This document shows, piece after piece, positions 60,901-64,000 of a stretch of 64,000 bases of DNA. Below the pieces are notes generated by a model. It saw only the letters and a program-made list of their open reading frames with translations, was not told the origin of the DNA and searched no databases. The position numbers and the translations under genes are program-made. Positions within the stretch are counted from its first letter, which is position 1. Every line of letters starts with the position of its first letter. The DNA comes from Ligula intestinalis (taxonomy: Eukaryota; Platyhelminthes; Cestoda; Diphyllobothriidea; Diphyllobothriidae): NCBI GenBank assembly GCA_036362985.1, contig JAYGXS010000004.1, positions 1,125,143-1,189,142 on the forward strand. Reading direction: 5' to 3'.

Positions 60901-62305
60901 TATGTTCGCAACTTTCCAATGGAATGGGAGGAGGCCTCGATCAGAGGACAACTGAAAAAATGTGCGTAAGTAGTCTGGAAAGTTCCGAAGCCAGCTCTTG
61001 CAGTACCTTTGCTGGTATTTTGTCTGGACCCGGAGACTTAGCTTCATTAGGCGCAAGAAGTTCATTCCTTACATCTTCTTCTGTGAAACGGAGGCCCTCC
61101 ATGATTCTGCCATTACTCTCTGCATGGAAGTCTGTCGGACTAAAATGCAGTTCCTCATTAAAAACAGATGCAAAAAACTTGCTAAGGTGTTCTGCTTTTT
61201 CGAGATTGTCTATCAGTGGAACCAGTGCGCCCTCGTGGTCTAATGGTAACGACCGATGCCCACAAACCCCGGGTTTTGGTTTCAAATCTCACTCGCGGCA
61301 GACTTTTTACACGTTGCGCTGTACGTTTACTTTTGCTTCCCATCATAGATCGAAGTAAAGTTTAGCAATATTAAAGCTCTATGCAATATGTATAAAGCGA
61401 TTAACTGTATCTGGAGGATATTGGAACGACTCAGCCGTTTGTAGATAGCTGGAATCCCTGAGAATTGTTGACGGAAGGCGGTCATGGAGATGGTGCTCGT
61501 TTTGACTAGTGCCTGCCGTGGCTTCTGAGGCTGGGGATGTTGTGAAAACGAATCCAATAGCTAATAACGAGCGTCCGACAGAATGCTAGCTGGTCCGAAA
61601 TCCCGAAAATAGTATTTCCCACGGAGGACGAGAAATTTGAACCGCAATTTTAAGCGTGCGCTTTAATATGATGTGTTGGTAAATTTAAATAATTGTAACA
61701 GGCATTTTATCCAAAGCCAACAGAATAAACCGGATGGTTAAGCTCCTCAGCTTACGGACATTCCTGCCAATGGCGTGCAAGGGCCGTTCTGGAAATCCTG
61801 GCCTGCACGCTGATTGATCATTTCCAGTGTTGGGAAATCCGAGCATATTTGGGTCGCACGCGTGTGCGCCGATTGGCCGCGTGTATGACTTATTTGGCTT
61901 GGCCTTGTGCGGCGCCTGTTGTCACGTGATATTGTCTCCCTCCGGCTCCGGCCGCCGTAACAGCCCTATTTCCGTTGTAGGGTCACAGATGCCTTTGTAG
62001 GCATGCTCACCATGGGAAAGAATCTGACCGCCGAAAATCTTAAGCGCAGCCTCAACGCCATCGTAAAGCGACATCAACGTGAAGGAGGCGAGACAAGTCC
62101 CGTGGTCGAGTTGATGACTCACCCTGGTTATCCTTTGACCAAGGCGGATCCAGGGGACGCAGGCTGTGCTGACAATCTGGGAGCAGATGATTTCTCCCGC
62201 TCGCCCGACAGGGTTCATGAGATGGGCATGCTTCGGAGTCATGAATTTGGGGAGGTTGTGAGGGTCTTTTCCGGACATTTGTACGGTTTCGCTGACCTGG
62301 CTTGA
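27436..62305 (+). CDS. YDJC: YDJC-like carbohydrate deacetylase gene, five exons found (N-terminal exon not located)
   Basis: Join 27436-27846, 39091-39190, 41814-41927, 54587-54764, 61981-62305; 1128 nt, 375 residues plus stop. YdjC/ChbG-family proteins remove acetyl groups from N-acetylated sugar oligomers at a metal centre. Family landmarks appear in order: VADD (Asp 9-10), GLHINLTEG (His 95), SLLGPDGLLLGKMGF, VDGHQHVHVLPG (Asp 161, His 163/165/167), DAFVGMLTMGKN and ELMTHPGYP (His 315). Junction phases are 0, 1, 1, 2 and all agree. Donors are GTGAGT, GTTCGC, GTAGGC and GTAGGT; acceptors follow pyrimidine-rich tracts. Two insertions relative to vertebrate YDJC (around residues 25-40 and a Ser-rich stretch at 70-80) are unusual. 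A TAG sits directly before exon 27436, so translation must begin in an upstream exon. No stop or frameshift: likely functional. Confidence 0.9.
28481..28506 (-). ncRNA. Hammerhead-like remnant, left arm
   Basis: Reads GATACGTC with a shortened stem II region (GGAATCC preserved, partner altered). Core incomplete. Confidence 0.3.
28563..28593 (+). ncRNA. Hammerhead-like remnant, right arm
   Basis: Stem II GGATTC/GAATCC intact with loop CCGACC, then GAAACCTC. The CUGANGA box is reduced to ACTA. Confidence 0.35.
28940..28974 (-). ncRNA. Hammerhead-like motif, left arm
   Basis: Stem II GGATTC/GAATCC intact, loop ACGACG, then GAAACATC. Box reads TATGATTA. Confidence 0.4.
29040..29073 (+). ncRNA. 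Hammerhead-like remnant, right arm
   Basis: CTATGATTAAGG start and GAAAGGTC end, with a poorly paired stem II. Decayed. Confidence 0.3.
29565..29800 (+). mobile_element. Penelope-terminal fragment (single arm)
   Basis: Related to the right arm of the 13.3 kb fold-back ('aattaatgattcacatgcgg', 'aatataaatacta'). Ends with a hammerhead-like motif and the tail 'gtcaataaacctctcgtttctgaaatcgcat'. Confidence 0.6.
29723..29756 (+). ncRNA. Hammerhead-like motif, one box change, weak stem II
   Basis: CTGGTGA (A to G in the box), imperfect stem II, then GAAACGTC. Total length 34 nt, as in the intact examples. Confidence 0.45.
30243..30483. repeat. Dispersed repeat R1, copy 2
   Basis: Partner of 6228-6470, same orientation, with many substitutions and small indels. 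In intron 1 of the deacetylase gene. Confidence 0.75.
30500..31280. other. Unassigned intron sequence
   Basis: Nothing recognised. Confidence 0.4.
31285..31915 (-). mobile_element. SINE family A cluster (about three partial copies)
   Basis: Body motifs ('atttctagcttattcgtcgtcatcag', 'cagccatacccaaccaga', 'ggtcatttctggcgtattaaccgtcatcagcc') alternate with decayed heads ('gcgcaacctttttgctcagaagtcgaacgctcc', 'cggacccgttgcctt'). All on the minus strand. Confidence 0.65.
31985..32335 (-). mobile_element. Penelope-like element, GIY-YIG C-terminal part and 3' end
   Basis: Minus strand encodes NQHELAVKWNDKLTLVGTHA, GHSFDFEHMRIMGRS, a stop, EAWHSCADSIN and AYLALREQIDG, the post-GIY-YIG block. A hammerhead remnant follows at 31986-32012 (GAAACGTC with stem II half CTCGTGGGAGAG; the box is deleted). 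Inactive fragment. Confidence 0.75.
32337..32640. repeat. TIR-family element, single arm
   Basis: Matches the right arms at 43.8, 50.0 and 57.4 kb: 'gcgtaatttgctatcaaa', 'tttataaaggcagtcaaaatcaatga', 'cggaacgaagctcgttaaaaagcccgc'. No opposite arm is found nearby. Confidence 0.8.
32745..33185. repeat. Tandem duplication, ~248-base period
   Basis: 'cctcatttattttccaaaatgcattcca' recurs ~248 bases apart with matching flanks (gtttggagtcaaa..., gcagtc..., acggaccaaaattg). Diverged copies; non-coding. Confidence 0.8.
33190..33770. other. Unassigned intron sequence
   Basis: Nothing recognised. Confidence 0.4.
33770..35015. repeat. Nested palindromic element with interleaved inverted repeats
   Basis: Block order is L0 L1 L2 L3 L2' L3' L1' L0', primes being reverse complements. 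L0/L0' 33880-34075 and 34812-35005; L1/L1' 34077-34112 and 34770-34808; L2/L2' 34128-34262 and 34476-34594; L3/L3' 34305-34470 and 34595-34765. Frames at 33712-33951 (-) and 34815-35117 (+) share MSALS(T/A)AA because they sit in L0 and L0'. Not a recognised family. Confidence 0.8.
35020..37140. other. Unassigned, strongly AT-rich intron sequence
   Basis: No gene or repeat unit supported; 35.5-36.9 kb is especially AT-rich. Confidence 0.4.
37146..37290. repeat. Pyrimidine tract (CTCCTn-like)
   Basis: About 145 bases almost wholly C and T on the + strand, in irregular CTC/TTC/CCC units. The Pro/Ser- and Leu-rich frames across it are composition artefacts. Confidence 0.9.
37780..39006 (-). mobile_element. 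Penelope-like element, 277-codon RT-end plus GIY-YIG frame and 3' region
   Basis: An uninterrupted minus frame (39006-38173) reads ILYFKSNHSVCHKHSCDRTL, KYLHALFQANGYPMTFV (RT C-terminal region), ILRPFGIGVAHRPEATMK, RPKDPLPLTEQSGVVYSIPC, CDARFVGETGRRLGTRLHEH (GIY-YIG strand), DFAFDKASVLARSND and LLLESWSSTGTLNRARD. A KGEDxKFWLA block appears twice, a duplicated piece at residues ~21-31 and ~108-118. The RT palm is absent, so it is 5' truncated. The C-terminal domain looks intact. Downstream are the trailer and hammerhead. In intron 1. Confidence 0.88.
37834..37867 (-). ncRNA. Small hammerhead motif, conserved core, weak stem II
   Basis: Minus strand CTGACGA and GAAACGTC cores are both consensus and the 34-nt spacing is exact. 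Only about half of the six stem II positions pair, so activity is uncertain. It lies in the trailer of the Penelope frame, sense orientation. Confidence 0.6.
39091..39190 (+). CDS. YDJC: YDJC-like gene, metal-site exon
   Basis: Acceptor 'cttcattttttag', phase 0 in. Encodes VELEVDKQLLAFEDLFGVPP then LRVDGHQHVHVLP and leaves one base (G) for the next exon; donor GTTCGC is non-optimal after G. Contains the DGHxHxH metal-binding signature. The antisense frame 39058-39243 is a shadow. Confidence 0.92.
39200..40960. other. Unassigned intron sequence
   Basis: No repeat family or exon supported. Confidence 0.4.
40965..41500 (+). mobile_element. Penelope-like element, GIY-YIG type C, degenerate
   Basis: Plus strand: IVYLVPDRDCSWHYTGQTER then RIAEHKLSVRRGDPPF, a stop, ATHTLEEGHKFDFSGTLILA. 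Downstream at 41455-41520 is a decayed ribozyme and tail ('gagacgaaagctcagaagaataaagttgctgttcc'). GIY-YIG appears as VYL...YTG with the Arg of SRIAEH retained. Confidence 0.75.
41814..41927 (+). CDS. YDJC: YDJC-like gene, third located exon
   Basis: Acceptor 'ttttgattttcag', phase 1 in (G+GT makes Gly). Encodes VREVLSRLLPRRGVRWIRIP then EEALLVDGISDEELTGM; donor G|GTAGGC leaves phase 1. The conserved 'LPGV...YGVRF.R.P' region spans this and the previous exon. Another frame of 129 codons over the same bases is incidental. Confidence 0.88.
42380..42780 (-). mobile_element. Penelope-like element, GIY-YIG type B fragment
   Basis: Minus strand: GIYSFTCARGTRYIGRTTRHL, then after a frameshift HLVDRNHRVHPDETFQVIYQ and ATAEVVTIQLTNPVLCCQK. 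A canonical GIY...YIG strand is visible. Fragment in intron 3. Confidence 0.8.
42925..42938. repeat. C14 homopolymer
   Basis: Fourteen C, with a second C9 at 43023-43031; length may be unreliable. Confidence 0.9.
43175..44155. repeat. TIR-family element, full copy with both arms
   Basis: Inverted arms 43175-43560 and ~43770-44155. The blocks 'gtaatcactcgcaagcc' (43230) and 'gcgagtgattac' (44100) mirror each other, as do 'cttcggttttaaaa' and 'ttaaaaccgaagga'. No transposase frame inside; looks non-autonomous. Confidence 0.85.
44156..44550. repeat. TIR-family element, left-arm copy
   Basis: 'cttataaattctaacatatatta', 'tttatacttgaagaaatggtatctttcggttttaaaaa' match the left arms at 57.0 and 43.4 kb. 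Directly abuts the full copy. Confidence 0.7.
44560..46960. other. Unassigned intron sequence with one P-loop-like frame
   Basis: No repeat family recognised. The minus frame 45828-46103 (91 codons) contains GGSGTGKT, which resembles a Walker A motif, but it has no Walker B, no recognisable neighbours and no clear splice sites. It could be chance or a gene fragment. Confidence 0.35.
46965..47455 (-). mobile_element. Two SINE family A copies in tandem
   Basis: Copy one: body 46975-47050, B-box side 'gagcctcgaactcgcgac', head end 'gagccacgagctcgttgg'. Copy two: body from 47220, B-box side near 47308, A-box/head 'agagc...ccatgctacgggctcgctgcc' near 47360-47380. Both lie on the minus strand. Confidence 0.7.
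47850..48540. repeat. Degenerate tandem-like repeat, ~100-base units
   Basis: 'tggtactggtaccgactggtttgtttgtcagaagtgacgc', 'tagtactggtgctggcactgacgtcaccatttatcagagttgacgc' and 'tagaacttgtgctagctctgacgctaccatttgtcggaggtcag' share a unit structure. The first two are adjacent; the third is ~400 bases on. Confidence 0.5.
48889..49110 (+). mobile_element. SINE family A, plus-strand copy with well-kept tRNA head
   Basis: Head 48889-48956: GAGCCCGTGGTGCAGTTTTT (A box), GACTTCTAACC (Arg-UCU-like anticodon loop), GAGTTCGAGCC (B box). The body 'tgggtatggccggctgatga' follows. Clearest polarity reference for the family. Confidence 0.8.
49194..49310 (+). mobile_element. SINE family A, short plus-strand copy
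   Basis: Head 49194-49256 ('tgtgcagtggtaatagg', 'tggacttctag', 'ggattccatcc') then 'gtttgagtatgattggctg'. Truncated body. Confidence 0.7.
49420..49565 (+). mobile_element. Decayed Penelope 3' end
   Basis: 'ataatccgaaaggccacgccaataaatccaagcttcccgtgatcgc' resembles the ribozyme-plus-tail consensus; the box and stem II are lost. Confidence 0.4.
49619..50382. repeat. TIR-family element, clean copy with defined ends
   Basis: Terminal repeats CAGTAGATCCCCTATCTCAT (start) and its near-mirror ATGAGATAGGGAATCTACTG (end). Arms continue inward for ~300 bases with family motifs; the 764-base interior has no long frame. Flanks show no convincing target duplication. It overlaps the end of an incidental 121-codon frame. 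Confidence 0.85.
50390..51580. other. Unassigned intron sequence
   Basis: Nothing recognised; 51330-51540 is GC-richer without motifs. Confidence 0.4.
51585..52050. mobile_element. SINE family B composite with opposed tRNA-like heads
   Basis: A minus-strand head (B box at ~51650, 'ggatttgaaccc') runs into an inverted partial head (51700-51740, 'gttcaaatcccgccgaa'). The shared tail ('gtcaactcaaattaaccaaatctgcc...') follows, ending in a good plus-strand head at 51963-52045 (GGGGCGTTTGTAGCTTAGCG, GGTTAGAGCG, CTCAAATCCCGCC). Confidence 0.75.
52051..52995. other. Unassigned intron sequence
   Basis: Nothing recognised apart from a short (AG)n run near 52744-52757. Confidence 0.4.
53000..53240. 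repeat. TIR-family element, partial right arm
   Basis: 'ttttgtacatgttccc', 'tatatttgaatttatgagggc' and 'aaaaactcattactgaaat' follow the right-arm order of the family. Confidence 0.6.
53250..54175. other. Unassigned intron sequence
   Basis: Nothing recognised. Confidence 0.4.
54180..54430 (-). mobile_element. SINE family A copy
   Basis: Body 'gccatttctgcctaattggcccgtcgtcagcc', B-box side 'gagtctcgaacttg', head end 'gagctacgagttcgctgtcttgcc', then the shared 'gaactttcaccgaccac' segment. Confidence 0.7.
54587..54764 (+). CDS. YDJC: YDJC-like gene, fourth located exon
   Basis: Acceptor 'ttatctcaattgcag'; G from the previous exon plus TG makes Val. Encodes VMASAKSVSQPPFSVRQV, then LVDQSALEFYREVSDQASAA and RRIFQAAGL, ending phase 2 before GTAGGT. 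An alternative AG 19 bases in (after 'atggcctcag') would also need only two bases to complete a codon, so the exact 5' edge is uncertain. Confidence 0.82.
54883..54910. repeat. (TA)n microsatellite
   Basis: About 14 TA units shortly after the fourth exon. Confidence 0.95.
54985..55110. repeat. TIR-family element, end fragment
   Basis: 'atacaggatggcaggtgctgcaagc' and 'ggtaatcactcgcaaacca' match the outer end of the 43.2-44.1 kb copy. Confidence 0.75.
55330..55965 (-). mobile_element. Penelope-like element, type B C-terminal region with Pro/Thr/Arg-rich tail
   Basis: Minus strand: LAHLVDSDYRVEAKETFRV, IYKVSSSY, a stop, ATAEVTTIKLRRPVLCAQKN then a GC-rich tail frame of ~115 residues rich in Pro, Thr and Arg. 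GIY-YIG strand not seen. Confidence 0.75.
56337..56640 (+). mobile_element. Penelope-like element, GIY-YIG type A, degenerate
   Basis: FGVVHGPEATIRRRVIRPKD, FLPWQETVVVFHRICCSC and NVGQTGRILQIRMAGH correspond to the 14.9 kb copy. The catalytic YVGET is NVGQT; the frame is lost soon after. Confidence 0.75.
56865..57625. repeat. TIR-family element, full copy
   Basis: Left arm 56870-57190 and right arm 57300-57612 are mirror copies ('atgagcttcgttctgaccac' versus 'gtggtcagaacgaagctcgtt'; 'atctttcggtttcaaaaa' versus 'tctgaaaccgaaagat'). Interior has no frame. Confidence 0.87.
57615..57960 (+). mobile_element. CR1-like LINE 3' end fragment
   Basis: Encodes AEFFEFAQTIHLRAHPYKLK, VRANLFSQRVIEEWNKLP and SVDAFKKGL, the extreme C-terminus of CR1-type proteins, and is homologous to the end of the LINE at 59.5 kb. 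Stop at ~57822, then 3' UTR. Typical 5'-truncated insertion. Confidence 0.82.
58257..58290. repeat. (CTGA)n microsatellite
   Basis: Imperfect GACT/CTGA run of about eight units. Confidence 0.85.
58335..58735 (-). mobile_element. Penelope-like element, GIY-YIG type B fragment
   Basis: Minus strand: KRTKDPLPLHATSNCVYEFT, CTCGCKYIGRTQRQLAAR (GIY-YIG), LPSWLFKQKDRVTRSSITKH and LLDSGHSVDVKTAF. Then in another frame comes KPDLCKQFDHVVNLQLPR. One frameshift; otherwise the endonuclease strand is well kept. Confidence 0.82.
58840..58940 (+). mobile_element. Decayed Penelope 3' end
   Basis: 'ctgcggacggcttcaagccaaaatctgaagtttcagg' keeps the spacing of the ribozyme motif, then 'aaaaaatgtcttgctccagcgatcacatctac'. 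Core lost. Confidence 0.4.
59275..61240 (-). mobile_element. CR1-like LINE, 5' truncated, RT inactivated
   Basis: Minus strand, N to C across breaks: EAKSPGPDKIPAKVLQELAS, a frameshift near 60965, FHWKVANIYPIHKSGSR, NNYRPVSLTCICCKVMEKII, a stop at ~60772. Then VYIDFKKAFDSVPHQRLL (motif A) and GVPQGSVLGPLLCLIYVND (motif B), a stop at 60409, and FVHDIKIW where FADD is expected. A frameshift near 60300 precedes KWLMRFNFEKC; the C-terminus has SFSQRVIGAWNGLPEEVV. The 3' UTR holds two ~115-base repeats (59330-59530), and the end carries repeated TATAGTTCAG. Clearly dead. Confidence 0.9.
61229..61305 (+). mobile_element. tRNA-like SINE head (third type)
   Basis: GCGCCCTCGTGGTCTAATGG resembles an A box in a Gly/Glu-type tRNA; TGGTTTCAAATCTC resembles a B box. 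The anticodon arm does not fold well and there is no matching 3' acceptor strand, so it is SINE-like, not a tRNA gene. It lies at the truncated 5' edge of the CR1-like LINE. Confidence 0.45.
61306..61980. other. Unassigned intron sequence
   Basis: No element recognised; ends in the polypyrimidine-containing acceptor of the last exon. Confidence 0.4.
61981..62305 (+). CDS. YDJC: YDJC-like gene, terminal exon with stop
   Basis: Acceptor 'ttccgttgtag'; CG+G makes Arg. Encodes VTDAFVGMLTMGKNLTAENL, a linker, VVELMTHPGYP (His 315), then a Gly/Asp loop and SPDRVHEMGMLRSHEF before the C-terminus VFSGHLYGFADLA and TGA. Asp-rich loop and 'RxHE' block match the family C-terminus. No clear AATAAA within 200 bases. 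Confidence 0.92.
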
Positions 62306-62309
62306 AAGC

Positions 62310-62980
62310 TCTTGCAGCCACCGGCTCGCTTGAATTGCTCCTTTAACTGATTTATCCTCTGTCCTTTTTCAGATCATGTTTGCTCGGGCATTCCTTCATT
62401 TTTTAAAATCCTCCCAATCTTTTTTCACTTACAGGCCAGGATGCCGCAAAATATAATCTAAAATCAATTACGTTCCTTAGTTTGTCTTCAATGTTGCTCC
62501 CCCTGTTCGTCACCGGACGGCTAGGGAATTTGCAAAAACTATTAGCATTTCAAATAGGCTTAAAAAGCGATATTTGGTGCTCCTTGAAGAGTCCTAGGTG
62601 GCAATCGACAAGAGCAAAAATACTAGGATGATTATTCATAGCTTATTAGTTGTCCCTAGTAATCCACATCGAATGCTTCATGGTAGAACTGAGTCTGAAT
62701 CCCGGGCTACCCAGGCCTTGGCCTGTTAATGGCTAGTTTATAACTGCTAATAAGCAGGATATGGTCAGCCGCGTGTGTCTTGTTTTCGTCATTATTCCTA
62801 TAAAGATTGCTGTGTGGGCCCGCACGTGATATCGGCACATCCTGCCGCGGTTCATGCAAGGCGTTTAAGGTCGCGGACACACGTTACTCCTTTCTTCATT
62901 CTGACTGGCTATCTTTCAGCCGATGCCATTTAAGCTCCACTATATAGCCCCTTGGTTAACATGACTCACACGCAAAACTG
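62310..62980 (+). other. Downstream region with a SINE family A body piece
   Basis: 62690-62775 holds 'gtctgaatcccgggct' and 'taatggctagtttataactgctaataagcaggatatggtca', a family A remnant. Otherwise nothing recognised. Confidence 0.4.
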
Positions 62981-62984
62981 CTTC

Positions 62985-63240
62985 CTCGGCACTTAGCATG
63001 GCCAAGGTTCAACTAACTGCCTGCACTCTTCCGTGCTTCTCCTTTCCCCTCTCCCATCCTCCTCGTTCGGCTTCCAAGAAACCCTCACTGCCTCATAATC
63101 GGCCGCTTCTTTATGACCCGCCAAGCCCAACCCCCTCTCCTCTTCTTATGACTCATTTGCATGTACTAACGAAAGTAATGAACCGCATTTTTAACTTTGA
63201 ACTCGTTCACTTAAAAAATGTAGAGGCCCAATAAGCATTT
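62985..63240 (+). mobile_element. Duplicated type B Penelope tail
   Basis: 'agcatggccaaggttcaactaactgcctgcactcttccgtgcttc' through 'tatgactcatttgcatg' parallels 63670-63845, so a second copy of the same 3' tail sits just upstream. Confidence 0.6.
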
Positions 63241-63299
63241 AATGTATAGGGTGGACTTCGTTCCTCTCTCCCCATCATACTGTTTACGCACATATAAGT

Positions 63300-63960
63300 G
63301 GTCTGAGCTGGCAACCTATCCTTACCTTGATTGGTTGGTTGGTTGAGACTAACACCCGAACCTCATCAAGAATATGATGGAGAGAGAAACAAAGCCCACC
63401 AAACCCACTATGGAAAAGAAGACCCTACTCCTCAAAGTCCCCTTTCAAGGGGACGCAGCACGCGAACTCCTATGCAGGTGCCTATCACGAACCTTCCCAC
63501 TTGTTTGACCCCGGACATCGTGTAGACCCCGGCGAAGCCTTTAAGGTAATTTATAAGGTCCCGCCAAACTACCCAAAGTCAGCGCTTGCTAGCAACAACA
63601 AAAGCAACCGCGATCCGATTGAGGAAACCGGTTTTGTGCGCGCAAGAGAACCTGCTGCAAGCCCCGAGCTTGGCATGGCCATCGATTGCATAACTGCCTG
63701 TATCTTTCCGCGCTTCCTCCCCCTTCCCACTCCCCCCCCCTCTGTCCGGATTCAACAACCCCGAATCGCCTCGCAACCAGCCCTGTACTATCAACCTCAC
63801 CCCCTACCCTATTCCCATGACTACTTTGCTTGTGCTGATGAACATAGTTGCCAGCATTTTCCATTTTACCCCGCTCCCCTATATAAATGTAATGGCCCGA
63901 GGACAATTTACGGAAAGCTACGTATGATCGCCAGATATTCTTTTGGATAGAAAATGCATC
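63300..63960 (+). mobile_element. Penelope-like element, type B, RT-end to tail, rearranged
   Basis: 63355-63475 matches, in the same sense, the 20.2-20.45 kb copy ('aagaatatgatggagagagaaacaaagcccacca', 'aaagtcccctttca'). Then, with the GIY-YIG strand deleted, come DPGHRVDPGEAFKVIYKVPP and the C-rich tail. Ends in 'tataaatgtaatgg' as at 20.5 kb. Confidence 0.72.
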
Positions 63961-64000
63961 GTTGCATCCGAATTGTAGAGTGAGCCATGAATGGCTGCGC

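Noticed and set aside
61229..61305. Candidate tRNA-Gly gene
   Set aside because: A- and B-box-like words are present but the acceptor stem does not close; kept only as a SINE-like head.

Overview
This is a window of a large, repeat-rich animal genome. Genes are split by long introns, coding density is very low, there is one 400-base assembly gap, and almost everything recognisable outside one host gene is retroelement-derived. The repertoire (many GIY-YIG Penelope-like fragments with hammerhead motifs, RTE-like and CR1-like LINEs, tRNA-derived SINEs, a Ty3/gypsy element) fits a flatworm. I favour a cestode, but that is inference from repeat style, not from a diagnostic marker.

Host gene: I assembled by eye one spliced gene on the + strand, a YDJC / ChbG-type carbohydrate deacetylase homolog. 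Its exons lie at 27436-27846, 39091-39190, 41814-41927, 54587-54764 and 61981-62305 (stop). Intron phases agree at all four junctions (0, 1, 1, 2), the order of conserved blocks matches the family, and the joined exons give 375 residues. The initiator exon is upstream and was not found. The introns (11.2, 2.6, 12.7 and 7.2 kb) hold most of the repeats listed.

Layout: 1-2383 is the open gag-protease-RT part of a Ty3/gypsy element (minus strand) running off the left edge. 2.4-9.4 kb is mostly unassigned. 9.4-11.6 kb has a Penelope fragment, a LINE 5' piece and a tRNA-derived SINE cluster. 12.8-13.6 kb is a large fold-back with a hammerhead-like motif in each arm. 14.6-17.0 kb holds two Penelope-like copies in opposite orientation around the gap, both with tandem-repeat tails after the endonuclease. 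17.2-19.2 kb is an RTE-like LINE with an intact endonuclease ORF but a broken RT. 19.7-25.7 kb has Penelope, LINE and SINE fragments and a perfect 21-bp hairpin. From 27.4 kb on, the host gene's exons are separated by Penelope fragments of three GIY-YIG types, two short fold-backs (28.4-29.1 kb), a nested palindrome (33.8-35.0 kb), a family of terminal-inverted-repeat elements (32, 43-44, 49.6, 53, 55 and 57 kb), SINEs, and a CR1-like LINE whose RT active site is destroyed (59.3-61.2 kb).

Functionally only two things look alive in sequence: the deacetylase gene and the Ty3/gypsy ORF. The most distinctive signal is the recurring 34-nt hammerhead-like motif with almost no stem III, always at Penelope 3' ends or in fold-back arms.
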